From: Bradyrhizobium algeriense
Lineage (GTDB): Bacteria > Pseudomonadota > Alphaproteobacteria > Rhizobiales > Xanthobacteraceae
DNA: 64,000 bases
Reading direction: 5' to 3'
Assembly (NCBI RefSeq): GCF_036924595.1
Contig: NZ_JAZHRV010000001.1
Span: 1,302,001 to 1,366,000 of the forward strand
The notes beneath the pieces are model-generated. The model ran no database searches, was not told the DNA's origin, and saw nothing but the letters and a program-made list of their open reading frames with translations. Made by a program: the position numbers and the translations under genes. Every line of letters begins with the position of its first letter. Within the stretch, counting starts at the first letter, position 1. Shown piece by piece: positions 27,344 through 35,251 of this stretch.

Positions 27344-27975
27344 AACTCTACGGCTACTGGCGCTCGACATCATCCTACCGGCTTCGCATCGGGCTCGCCC
27401 TTAAAGGCTTGGCACCGGAACAGGTGCCAGTCCACCTTGTCCGCTACGGCGGAGAGCACCGGACCGAGGCGTATCGCCAAGTCAACCCGCAGCAGCGCGT
27501 ACCAAGTCTCGCGCTCGACGGCGGGCGCGTGCTGATCCAGTCACCGGCCATCATTGAATACCTGGAGGAGGTCTTTCCCGATCCGCCGCTGTTACCGCAG
27601 GATCCTGTCGCACGGGCCCGAGTCAGGGCCGTTGCGGCGATCATCGGCTGCGACATCCATCCGCTGCACAATATCGGCGCTCTGAACCACCTGCGTCGGG
27701 ACTTTGGCCACTCGGAGGAGGAGGTTGGCACCTGGATCACGCGCTGGATCGGCGAAGGCTTCTCTGCAGTCGAGGCGCTGATTGTCGGCGAGGATTACTG
27801 CTTCGGTTCTGCGCCCGGCCTTGCGGATGTTTACTTGATCCCTCAGGTCTACGCTGCCCAGCGCTTCGGCGTATCGCTCTCCAACTTCCCGCGAATCAAT
27901 CGTGTCGTGTCTTTAGCAACGGCTCATCCGGCCTTCCAAACGGCACACCCATCACGCCAATCAGACGCTGAATAA
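27340..27975 (+). CDS. maiA: Maleylacetoacetate isomerase (zeta-class GST)
   Basis: This 211-residue glutathione S-transferase zeta protein isomerises maleylacetoacetate to fumarylacetoacetate. MKLYGYWRSTSSYRLRIGLA carries the catalytic Ser motif and the Arg pair of the family. VNPQQRVPSLALDGG and IQSPAIIEYLEE form the glutathione site. The ATG overlaps the fahA stop (ATGA), which shows translational coupling. A Met upstream in the frame is ignored. Length and residues are normal. Confidence 0.93.
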   Translation: MKLYGYWRSTSSYRLRIGLALKGLAPEQVPVHLVRYGGEHRTEAYRQVNPQQRVPSLALDGGRVLIQSPAIIEYLEEVFPDPPLLPQDPVARARVRAVAAIIGCDIHPLHNIGALNHLRRDFGHSEEEVGTWITRWIGEGFSAVEALIVGEDYCFGSAPGLADVYLIPQVYAAQRFGVSLSNFPRINRVVSLATAHPAFQTAHPSRQSDAE

Positions 27976-28327
27976 ATTTTTGACTACAGCGCGATCCAAA
28001 GAGACTGCCGTCAAAGTTAGTGCAGTGGACTAAATCCGGCTTTCTCGAAAAACCGTATGCTTGAGCTTTCCCATGCAACTAGTACGTGATCACGCATGAA
28101 CCGAACCGCTTCAGGAAAACACGAAGTGAAGTCCAGGCTCTCATTTGCGGCGAGAAGAAGCGCTTCGGTCCTGCGGCCGCTTTTTGATGTTTGGTTACGC
28201 AGATCTGAGCCGCCCAACGCTTGGCCAAATGAGATGCGGGCGGGCCAGGACGTTCAGTATTTTGTACGATGAGGTTTTCGGTTGAATGAGCTACTTTTCA
28301 GACCAAGGATCGCAATCCACGACGTCC
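27976..28327. other. 352-bp intergenic region after maiA
   Basis: A minus-strand open frame at 28017-28217 (66 codons, LLLAANESLDFTSCFPEAVR and FMRDHVLVAWESSSIRFFEK) has protein-like composition and could be the tail of a lost gene, but I do not recognise it. No terminator or repeat was found. The region separates convergent transcripts. Confidence 0.35.
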
Positions 28328-29299
28328 TCACTGGACCGTGATCCCTTTACTCTCGACGAGTCGCTTGTAGATCGCGGACTCCCGCGCCATGCGCTCGGCC
28401 ATCTCCCTGGGAGATCCTCCAATGGCTGAAATTCCCAAACGGTCGAGATAGGTCGTCATCTCTTCGGATCGGAGCGCCGCATTCGATTCTTTGTTCAGTA
28501 TTTCTACAACCGACGCGGGGGTACCGTCAGGCGCGGCAAGCCCGACCCAAGACGTGAGATTGAGATCCGGATAGCCCAGCTCGGCAGCGGATGGCACGTC
28601 CGGTAGAAGTGGCACGCGCTTGTTGCCACTTACGAGAAGAGGAAAGGCCGTTTTCGACTGGATCTGAGGGATCGCGGTCGGCGCGACTTCAAAGAAGATG
28701 TCGACCTGTCCACCGATGAGGTCGTTCATCGCAGGCGCGCCACCGCGGTACGGGATATGAGTTAGCTTAACGTCGGTGAGCGAGCAGAATAGTTCGGAAA
28801 ACACGTGCGGGAAGCTTCCGTTGCCTGCCGAGGCGACGGTCACGTTGGCCGGCTTCTGCTTGGCGGCTTCCAGAAGGTCCTTGAGGCTTTTGAACCCGCT
28901 CTTCTCGCTAGCGATCAAGACGGTGGCGTTTTCGGTTAAGGCGATGATCGGCGCTAGATTGACGAGGGGATCGTAGGGCTGTGGTTTGAATATGTACGGG
29001 GCAATCACGAAGGTACTTGTCGTTCCGAGCAAAAGAGTGCTCCCGTCCGGCGCCGAGCGTGTCACATACTGAGCGCCGATAGTCCCGCCCGCGCCGGGCT
29101 TATTCTCAATGACGAAAGCTTGTCCGAGCACCGACTGCATGTGCTTGCTGATGATACGGCCGATTGGATCCAATTGGCCTCCCGCAGCAAATGGATTCAC
29201 CATCGTGACGGTGCGGTTGGGGTACTTCGTCTGGCTGAGCGCCGGACGCGCAATTGAAGCAATCGCGCCGCCAAGCAACAGTGAACGTCGATCGATCAT
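28328..29299 (-). CDS. Bug/TctC-family periplasmic binding protein (homogentisate module)
   Basis: The ATG at 29297-29299 (MIDRRSLLLGGAIASIARPA) follows a ribosome-binding AGGAGGAACACC and gives a 323-residue protein; the frame is open further upstream. The N-terminus is a Tat-like signal peptide with RR. The Bug core YPNRTVTMVNPFAAGGQLDP follows, with the usual GAGGTIGAQYV region. It would bind the module's aromatic or carboxylic substrate in the periplasm. Membrane subunits are not nearby. Shared motif D lies about 100 bp upstream. Confidence 0.85.
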   Translation of the reverse strand: MIDRRSLLLGGAIASIARPALSQTKYPNRTVTMVNPFAAGGQLDPIGRIISKHMQSVLGQAFVIENKPGAGGTIGAQYVTRSAPDGSTLLLGTTSTFVIAPYIFKPQPYDPLVNLAPIIALTENATVLIASEKSGFKSLKDLLEAAKQKPANVTVASAGNGSFPHVFSELFCSLTDVKLTHIPYRGGAPAMNDLIGGQVDIFFEVAPTAIPQIQSKTAFPLLVSGNKRVPLLPDVPSAAELGYPDLNLTSWVGLAAPDGTPASVVEILNKESNAALRSEEMTTYLDRLGISAIGGSPREMAERMARESAIYKRLVESKGITVQ

Positions 29300-29400
29300 C
29301 GTGGTGTTCCTCCTGCGTATCGAGCGTTTTGGTGGGGCGGGCCGCACGTCTTGCGGCAGCGCCCGAGCGCCTTTTCGGTCGTACTACATTGAAGCGTTCA

Positions 29401-29419
29401 TATTGTCAAATCGAATTAT
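29401..29419 (-). promoter_or_regulatory. Shared module motif D (Bug gene promoter)
   Basis: On the minus strand the sequence is ATAATTCGATTTGACAATA, with TTGACA as -35. After 17 bp TAGTAC is a -10 candidate, reading toward the Bug gene at 28328-29299. It also marks the right edge of the module, since a decapitated acyl-CoA synthetase begins within about 60 bp. Confidence 0.55.
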
Positions 29420-29422
29420 ACA

Positions 29423-29875
29423 TTGATGAAATACTGCGCATTTGATGGGCCGCCAAATAAGGCGGTTAATCGCGATAACTTTACGGGCGACACCGGGTTC
29501 ATCGATTCCGACGGCGATCTCTTCGTCACCGGCCGCGTCGACGACATGATCGTCACCGGCGGCGAGAACGTCTCGCCGGTGGAGATCGAAAGCTGCCTCT
29601 CCCTGCATCCCGCGGTTTCGGAAGTCGCGGTGGTCGGTCTCGCCGACGAGAAATGGGGCAAGATCGTCGCTGCCTTTGTCAAGCGCAACCGGACGGTATC
29701 GGAGGCGGAGCTCGAGCAATTCTGCCGCGCCTCCGGCCTTGCCAACTTCAAGCGCCCGCGCCGCTACGTGTTCGTAGACGCCATTCCCAAATCGCCGGTC
29801 GGCAAGCTGCTGCGGCGTCTGCTCGTTGCCGGAGAATACCAAACCGAACGCCGGCCGCCGTCGGACGCGGCCTGA
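29423..29875 (+). pseudogene. Acyl-CoA synthetase (ANL family), C-terminal fragment
   Basis: The frame is 150 codons long. From about nt 29487 it is the C-terminal domain of an AMP-forming acyl-CoA synthetase: GDTGFIDSDGDLFVTGRVDD (hinge Asp, Arg), then MIVTGGENVSPVEIE and the catalytic Lys in PKSPVGKLLRR. The large N-terminal adenylation domain, normally about 380 residues, is missing, so the gene is a stump. The first 20 codons (MMKYCAFDGPPNKAVNRDN) are foreign. It is followed 30 bp later by an enoyl-CoA hydratase gene, its likely old operon partner. Confidence 0.8.
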
Positions 29876-29905
29876 TCACACGACGTAAACAGAAGGAAGC
29901 AAGAT

Positions 29906-30712
29906 ATGTCGTCACCCTACACCTTTGCCGATCCTCGTCTGGCCAAGCTCGATGGATTCGAGGTCGAGATCGATGAGGCGCGCGAACGCGCCGACATTAT
30001 CCTCGGCCGGCCGCCCTATAACGTCGTCGCGATGCCGCAACGCGACCAGCTCCGGCTGACGTTCGAGACCCTCGATGAGGATCAGCGTGTGCGTATCATT
30101 GTGCTGCGGGCCGAGGGCGAGCATTTCTCCAGTGGCGGCAATATTGGCGGCTTCATGGAAGCGAGCCCCGAGCATGTGTCAAAACTGGCCTGGAACATCG
30201 CAGCGCCCGCGCGTTGCGCCAAGCCGGTGATCGTGGCCAATCGCGGCTATTGCTTCGGCGTCGGCTTCGAGCTGTCGCTCGCCTGCGACTTCCGCATCGC
30301 CTCGGAGACCACGCAGTATGCCTTGCCGGAACAGAAGCTCGGACAGATCCCGGGTTCTGGCGGCTCGGCTCGCCTGCAGAAGATGGTCGGCATCACCCGC
30401 ACCAAGGACATCGTGATGCGCTCAAAGCGCATTTCGGCGAAGCAGGCGCTGGAATGGGGGATTGCGACCGAGTGCGTGCCGGACAGCGAGCTGGAAAAGG
30501 CGACGGACAAGCTGGTTGACGAGCTCCGCACCTTCTCGCCGCTGGCGCAGCGCACGGCGAAGAAGCTCCTGAACGATACGGAAGATTCCACGCTCGCGAT
30601 CGCCATCGAGCTCGAGGGCCATTGCTACAGCCGATTACGGCAGTCGGAGGACTTCAAGGAAGGCGTCGAAGCCTTCAACGCCAAGCGCCCGCCAAAATTC
30701 GCCGGGCGCTGA
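29906..30712 (+). CDS. Enoyl-CoA hydratase/isomerase family protein
   Basis: This 268-residue crotonase-fold protein has oxyanion-hole segments at about residues 73-80 (EHFSSGGNIGGF) and 110-125 (ANRGYCFGVGFELSLACDFR), and LPEQKLGQIPGSGGSARLQK with the usual catalytic region. It would hydrate or isomerise a CoA thioester. GAAGGAAG precedes the ATG. It follows the broken acyl-CoA synthetase, which suggests a former aromatic-acid or fatty-acid CoA pathway. The exact substrate cannot be told. Confidence 0.85.
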   Translation: MSSPYTFADPRLAKLDGFEVEIDEARERADIILGRPPYNVVAMPQRDQLRLTFETLDEDQRVRIIVLRAEGEHFSSGGNIGGFMEASPEHVSKLAWNIAAPARCAKPVIVANRGYCFGVGFELSLACDFRIASETTQYALPEQKLGQIPGSGGSARLQKMVGITRTKDIVMRSKRISAKQALEWGIATECVPDSELEKATDKLVDELRTFSPLAQRTAKKLLNDTEDSTLAIAIELEGHCYSRLRQSEDFKEGVEAFNAKRPPKFAGR

Positions 30713-30828
30713 TGGCGGGAAACGTAGCGCTCGGGTAAGAGCGCAAAAGCAGAATTGGCTGTCGGACTTATGAACCGACTTGTGGGGATTGGATGAGTTA
30801 TCGCAGGTTTGGCTGGTGGTGTGAAGGC

Positions 30829-30843
30829 GGTAGCGCTCCCCCG
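30829..30843. repeat. 15-bp direct repeat, left copy
   Basis: GGTAGCGCTCCCCCG is identical to 51120-51134, about 20.3 kb away in the same orientation. The pair brackets the two catabolic clusters between 31 and 50 kb, as attachment-site halves would. A 15-bp match of this composition could still arise by chance or from a dispersed repeat. Confidence 0.5.
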
Positions 30844-30991
30844 ACTCGAACCCCCGATCCCTTCGACTTGTCTGGACTGCGCCGAACTCGCTGTCGCGGC
30901 ATTCCATCAAATTGCAGGTTCAAGGTAGGACTAACGACACGTCTATCGGAATGGCCCTTGATTTCCTGCGAAATCATACGCCTCTCGGGTT

Positions 30992-31019
30992 CCAGGTTCG
31001 AGCCCTGGTGCACCCACCA
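30992..31019 (+). pseudogene. tRNA 3'-end fragment (T-arm, acceptor, CCA)
   Basis: CCAGG-TTCGAGC-CCTGG forms a T-arm with a 5-bp stem. TGCACCC, a discriminator A and CCA follow. The 5' half (expected to begin GGGTGCA), D-arm and anticodon arm are absent. Such 3' ends are left when elements integrate into tRNA genes. The amino acid cannot be assigned. Confidence 0.6.
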
Positions 31020-31209
31020 TAGCCAGATCAAGCACTTGTCGAAGGTTGCGAGAGTCGTGTTCCGACAACCTGAGTCAGCGGCTGTTACGACAAATCCGTG
31101 CTCTCCGAACAGCTATCCTAAGACTTGGCCCTGAACCTCGTCGGCTTAGCGCGGCGGCAGACCTTGGCGCAAAGCCGGGATGGTGCTTGCTGGTTTCAGG
31201 ATGGCGGCC

Positions 31210-31509
31210 CTACGGCATTCGTTCAATATGAGCCCGGATCGCGTGCCGCTCGGCATCGATCCAGCCATGCTCGCGGGCTTTGGCCACCATCTCTGCGTAA
31301 CGCTGCTTCCAGTCTCCATCATCAGGGCGGCCTGCCAAGGCGGGGACCAGACCGATCGAAACAAGCCCATCGCGATCGTTCAGAAGTGTGATTCCGTTCC
31401 AGCTCTGCGTTTCAGGCCGGGCATCGGCATGCAGCATCAGCTTGAACCTGCCAAAGTCGAGCGGTTCAGCCAGCCGGACAACGCCGCCGTCCAAGCATTC
31501 GATGATCAC
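31210..31509 (-). CDS. Small hypothetical protein linked to a flavin monooxygenase
   Basis: The start is a GTG at 31507-31509, chosen because CGGAGGAGTAGC gives a strong ribosome-binding site eight bases before it, and because the frame upstream changes character. The 99-residue product begins MIIECLDGGVVRLAEPLDFG and has no signal peptide or membrane segment. I do not recognise the family. It is the last of three minus-strand genes with a flavin reductase and a luciferase-like monooxygenase, so an accessory or substrate-related role is possible. Confidence 0.6.
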   Translation of the reverse strand: MIIECLDGGVVRLAEPLDFGRFKLMLHADARPETQSWNGITLLNDRDGLVSIGLVPALAGRPDDGDWKQRYAEMVAKAREHGWIDAERHAIRAHIERMP

Positions 31510-31574
31510 GACGCTACTCCTCCGCGAATTCCCGGCAAGTCTGGCGACAATGCAGGGCTCGACACCGTCAAAGG

Positions 31575-32090
31575 CTACGCTTGGGGCAAGGCTCGCAGCG
31601 CACCCTGAAAATTGACCAGAGGATCGCCGTTGCCGCCGCGTGTGGCCACGATCCTGCCGATGAAGAGACCGTGCGTGCCGACCAATTGGTGATGGTGCAG
31701 CACGCATTCCAGCATGCCGATCGCCGGTTCGAGCAGCGGCACGTCGAGAACGCCTTGCTGCCACCGCGCCGTTGCGAAGCGCTCGACGCCCTTGGCGCCG
31801 CCGGCGAAACGCAGCGCCAGATCTTCCTGCCCCCGGCCGAGGAGGCTGACACCGAAGCGCCCATTGGCGAGAATCGCGGCGTGCGTTTCCGAGCTCGAAT
31901 TGACGCCAACGAGCAGGCAGGGTGGATCCATGCAAAGCGACGTGACCGAGCTGACGGTCAGTCCGCGCCGCGTCGTTTCTGTTCCCGTTGCCACGATCGC
32001 CACGCCGCTCGCCAGATTGCGCATGGCGAGCCGGAATTCGGCAGCTTCGACAGAGCGGAAATCGCGCATTTGAGCGATCTGACATCCCAT
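31575..32090 (-). CDS. Flavin reductase (HpaC-like)
   Basis: This 171-residue flavin reductase-like protein supplies reduced FMN or FAD to a partner monooxygenase using NAD(P)H. The FMN-binding pattern is seen in RLAMRNLASGVAIVATGTE, TVSSVTSLCMDPPCLLVGVN and later HGLFIGRIV. A second Met eight codons in (MRDFRSVEAAEF) could be the true start. It lies 31 bp downstream of the luciferase-like monooxygenase gene, making a typical two-component system. Confidence 0.85.
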   Translation of the reverse strand: MGCQIAQMRDFRSVEAAEFRLAMRNLASGVAIVATGTETTRRGLTVSSVTSLCMDPPCLLVGVNSSSETHAAILANGRFGVSLLGRGQEDLALRFAGGAKGVERFATARWQQGVLDVPLLEPAIGMLECVLHHHQLVGTHGLFIGRIVATRGGNGDPLVNFQGALRALPQA

Positions 32091-32121
32091 GACGTCCCTC
32101 CGGGCTTGCGCTGGTGCTGGA

Positions 32122-33213
32122 CTATGCCGAGACCACCTCGCTCGCGGTCTTGCCGCGTCCGGCGCGGCCGGATCTCAGCTCCTTCCGGATCGCCGGGATG
32201 ATCTTGCTGCCCCACAGCTCGATCTGGCGCAGCATCGTGCGCTGATCGAAATCGCCGAGCTGGGTTTGAAGCGCGATGTGCGACGGCTTGAGAATGCTGA
32301 TCTCTTCCAGCATGCGGTCGATCACCTGATTGACACTGCCGACGGGCAGGTTGCTCCGCATCGTCTCCAGGCTCATGTCGTTCGGTCCGGCTTCTTCCTT
32401 GATCAGATAGCCGTCATCGCTCTGGGCGCGCCGGAACTTCAGGCTTTCCGAGAGGCGGCGCTGGAAGCGCGCATTGTCGAGGTAGGAGGTGATCTCGCTG
32501 TCGTTGTCGCTGGCATAGGCGCAGCGCAGGAAGCCGAAGCGCGTGTCGTCGATGGACCGGCCTTCCTTGGCTGCGATTCCCTCGAGACGTTCGCGCAGCG
32601 CCTTGATGGCATCGAGGCCATTCAGCAGCGCGGTGACGAACAGATTATGGTTGTCGCGAATGGCACGGCCGAGCGTTTCGCCATGGCCGGACGTGACCCA
32701 GATCGGCGGCATCGGTGTCTGCACCGTGCGCACGGCGATCGCGGTCGGCGGCATCTTCAGGTGCTCGCCCGAATAGGAGAAGATGCGCTCGCGCATGCCG
32801 GCCTGGAGCACGTCGTAGAACTCGGCGAACAGCGCATGCGAATGGTCGAGGTCGACGCCGAAGCGGTCGAACTCGAATTTCTGATAGCCCGAGCCGATGC
32901 CGAGATCGAGGCGGCCGTTCGAGACCGTGTCGACAAAGCCGATCTCGCCGAGCAGCCGCGCCGGATTGTACAGCGGCAGCACGCAGACCGCCGAGCCGAG
33001 ACGGATGCGCTTGGTCAGGCCGGCGCAATGCGCGACCATCATCAGCGGCGAGGGGCAGAGGCTGTAGTTGTTGAAATGGTGCTCGGCATACCACGCCGTA
33101 TCGAAGCCGGCTCGCTCGGCCGCGACCGTCTGCTCGACGGCATTGTTGATGACCTGCTGCGAGCTCTGATGATAGCCGCGCTGCTGCGCCAGAATGAATA
33201 CGCCGAATTCCAT
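32122..33213 (-). CDS. LLM-class flavin-dependent monooxygenase
   Basis: This 363-residue protein has the bacterial luciferase-like fold: EFGVFILAQQRGYHQSS, ERAGFDTAWYAEHHFNNYSL (the His-rich segment of the family) and GSAVCVLPLYNPARLLGEI. It uses reduced flavin from the neighbouring reductase to oxygenate an organic substrate. TTGCTTCCTCC on the plus strand gives a GGAGGAAGC ribosome-binding site before the start. A divergent LysR gene begins about 120 bp away. The substrate is unknown. Confidence 0.87.
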   Translation of the reverse strand: MEFGVFILAQQRGYHQSSQQVINNAVEQTVAAERAGFDTAWYAEHHFNNYSLCPSPLMMVAHCAGLTKRIRLGSAVCVLPLYNPARLLGEIGFVDTVSNGRLDLGIGSGYQKFEFDRFGVDLDHSHALFAEFYDVLQAGMRERIFSYSGEHLKMPPTAIAVRTVQTPMPPIWVTSGHGETLGRAIRDNHNLFVTALLNGLDAIKALRERLEGIAAKEGRSIDDTRFGFLRCAYASDNDSEITSYLDNARFQRRLSESLKFRRAQSDDGYLIKEEAGPNDMSLETMRSNLPVGSVNQVIDRMLEEISILKPSHIALQTQLGDFDQRTMLRQIELWGSKIIPAIRKELRSGRAGRGKTASEVVSA

Positions 33214-33332
33214 CGGTTGCTTCCTCCACCTCTCGGTCGCTCTTGCGATGCGTTCTCAGCAGGTTAGGGGCTTGAGGTTTTTCGAACAATTGACGTAATC
33301 TGAGCATGTCCTTTGCAGAATCTGAAAAGATC

Positions 33333-34250
33333 ATGAACCGCCTCCAGGCCATGGAATTGTTCGTTAGCGCCGTCCGCGAGGGCAGCTTCTCGGCGGCCGG
33401 GCGCCGCGTCGGGCTCTCGCCGGCGTCCGTGTCGCGTTATATCGGCGAGCTCGAGACGCAGCTCGGCGTGCAACTCCTCAACCGGAGCACGCGCCATCTC
33501 GGATTGACCGATGCCGGCAAGATCTTCTTCCAGCGGACCGAGCAGGTGCTGCACGGTATCGAGGATGCCAAAGCCGCCGCGCTTTCGCTCCAGACCGCGC
33601 CGCGCGGAACACTGCGGGTGCACTCGCGGACGCTGTTCGGCATCAAGGTGCTCTCGCCGCTGATCCCGGGCTTTCAGAAGCTCTATCCGGAGCTGAAGGT
33701 GGAGCTGCGCCTGTCCGAACGGCGCGCCCAGCTTCGCGAGGACGAGTTCGACGTCGATTTCCAGATCGCGGCGCCGAAGGATCCCGGTCTGATGCAGCGG
33801 AGGCTGCTGCGGAGCGAGCGGATTCTGGTGGCCTCGCCGGACTATGTCGGCCGGATGCCGAAATTGAGCGAGCCGGAGGACATCACGCGCCACAACTGCC
33901 TGACCTATTGGATGGGCCCCGACGACGTGGTCTGGAAGTTCATGCGCAGGAACAGGCTGCGCGAGATCGTCGTGCCGTCGTCCCTCAGTAGCAACAACGG
34001 CGTGGTCCTGTGCGAGCTCGCCGTCACCGGGCACGGCATCGCCCTGCTGGACGACTACACCGTCACGGAGGAGCTCACGAGCGGACGTCTGGTCCGTCTG
34101 CTGCCGGATTTCCGGGTGACGAACTCCAGCTTCGACGAAGGGATCTATGCGGCGTTTCTCCAGAGCAGCTACCTGCCGGAAAAGATCAGGGTCTTCATCG
34201 ACTACATGGCGGAGAACGTGCCGAAGCAGATCAAGAGATCGGCGCAGTAG
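33333..34250 (+). CDS. LysR-family regulator (CrgA-like)
   Basis: The Met at 33333 (MNRLQAMELFVSAVREGSFS) starts the usual LysR pattern, though 33306 is also possible. The 305-residue product has the helix-turn-helix at about residues 1-60 (SAAGRRVGLSPASVSRYIGE) and a substrate domain from about 85 to the end (HSRTLFGIKVLSPLIPGF). It is divergent from the flavin monooxygenase cluster and probably regulates it. The stop is 12 bp from the convergent SMP-30 gene. Confidence 0.85.
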   Translation: MNRLQAMELFVSAVREGSFSAAGRRVGLSPASVSRYIGELETQLGVQLLNRSTRHLGLTDAGKIFFQRTEQVLHGIEDAKAAALSLQTAPRGTLRVHSRTLFGIKVLSPLIPGFQKLYPELKVELRLSERRAQLREDEFDVDFQIAAPKDPGLMQRRLLRSERILVASPDYVGRMPKLSEPEDITRHNCLTYWMGPDDVVWKFMRRNRLREIVVPSSLSSNNGVVLCELAVTGHGIALLDDYTVTEELTSGRLVRLLPDFRVTNSSFDEGIYAAFLQSSYLPEKIRVFIDYMAENVPKQIKRSAQ

Positions 34251-34261
34251 CCGAGGGGTCT

Positions 34262-35146
34262 CTAGTCCGATGCAAACCTGTGCGCCGGCAGCCCGCGTGC
34301 GCCGAGGCCTTCGACGGCGAACAAGCCTCCCGCATCGGGGTGGTCGTCGGCGAGGGCGTGGCTGCGCGAGATTGACGTCACGTAGAGAACATCGAGATCG
34401 GGCCCGCCGAAAGTCACGCTGGTCGGATGACGGATCGGCATGTCGATCGTTCGCGCGATGGTCCCGTCTGACGCAAACTGCGCGATCTTGCCGATGCGCA
34501 CGAGGACCGACCAGAGGTATCCCTCCGCATCGATCGTTGCCCCGTCGCAGCCGGACTGCTGCGCCTCGGTGTCGACGAAGACGCGCTTGTTCAGAAGCGG
34601 GCCATCCTGGCTGTAGTCGTAAGCCCAGATGATCCGCCTGGCGCTGTCCGCGAGATAGAACGTCTCTCCGTCCGGGCTGAAGCACGGTCCGTTGCTCACG
34701 GCAAGGTCCGTCTCGAGCAGATCCAGCCCGCCTGATGCGTCCAGGCGATAGAGACCGCCGAGCGGCATCTCGTCCAGAGCGCGGTCGCCGTGCATCGTGC
34801 CTGCCAGGAAGCGGCCGTAGGGATCGACCTTGCCGTCGTTCAGCCGCACCTTCGGATGGTCGAGCCCAATCGACGGACCATCGGTCAGTGCGCGCCTGTC
34901 GAAATCGTAGTGCGCAAATCGGTTGCGCAGGGCGATGACCGCGCCGCCGTCGCTTCGCAGGGCGATCGAACCGATCGGCGCGGGCAAGCTGAACTGCTCG
35001 GCCGCGCGGGTGACGGGATCGAGCGTGCGGATCAATCCGGCCAGCGCGTCGATCCAATAGAGGCGCTGCCGGCGTTCGTCCCACACCGGGCTCTCGCCGA
35101 GCTGGTCCTTTGTCGCGCCGATGCGCGTGATCCGGACCGCGCTCAT
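34262..35146 (-). CDS. SMP-30/gluconolactonase-family lactonase
   Basis: The preferred start is the ATG at 35144-35146 (MSAVRITRIG), giving a 294-residue six-bladed propeller protein. Metal-site segments are visible: GESPVWDERRQRLYWID (Glu), VRLNDGKVDPYGRFLAGTMH (Asn, Asp) and AVSNGPCFSPDGETFYLADS (Asn, Asp). The family hydrolyses sugar or other lactones with a divalent metal. A TetR operator lies 29 bp upstream, shared with the divergent regulator gene. A lactone intermediate in the adjacent pathway is therefore likely. Confidence 0.85.
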   Translation of the reverse strand: MSAVRITRIGATKDQLGESPVWDERRQRLYWIDALAGLIRTLDPVTRAAEQFSLPAPIGSIALRSDGGAVIALRNRFAHYDFDRRALTDGPSIGLDHPKVRLNDGKVDPYGRFLAGTMHGDRALDEMPLGGLYRLDASGGLDLLETDLAVSNGPCFSPDGETFYLADSARRIIWAYDYSQDGPLLNKRVFVDTEAQQSGCDGATIDAEGYLWSVLVRIGKIAQFASDGTIARTIDMPIRHPTSVTFGGPDLDVLYVTSISRSHALADDHPDAGGLFAVEGLGARGLPAHRFASD

Positions 35147-35174
35147 GGCTGCTCGCAATGGAATCGCCGGGCTT

Positions 35175-35186
35175 GACCGATCGGTC
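35175..35186. promoter_or_regulatory. TetR operator 1 (lactonase/tetR)
   Basis: GACCGATCGGTC is a perfect 12-bp palindrome, extended here as TTGACCGATCGGTCGGTGAA. It lies between the divergent lactonase and TetR-family genes and is identical to sites at 36976 and 37052. It is probably the site of autoregulation. Confidence 0.8.
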
Positions 35187-35251
35187 GGTGAAAAACTAGT
35201 TTCATTCTAAAGGCTCTCGATTGCCACACTGACGAATGGATTGCGGACCTC

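Larger units (their letters stand above)
30713..31209. other. 497-bp region with tRNA-end fragments
   Basis: No gene is seen. The region holds a 15-bp sequence repeated at 51120 (30829-30843), a patch on the minus strand resembling a scrambled tRNA T-arm (GGGGGTTCGAGTC, about 30841-30860) and a clear tRNA 3' end (30992-31019). It looks like an integration scar. The open frame at 30793-31134 is judged spurious, as it reads through these tRNA pieces. Confidence 0.55.

Noticed and set aside
30793..31134. 113-codon frame near the tRNA fragment
   Set aside because: It reads through tRNA-derived sequence, giving the common false peptide seen in tRNA-overlapping frames.
33264..35084. 606-codon minus-strand frame
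   Set aside because: It spans two real genes in opposite orientation (LysR and lactonase) and has shadow composition; the motifs belong to the genes listed.
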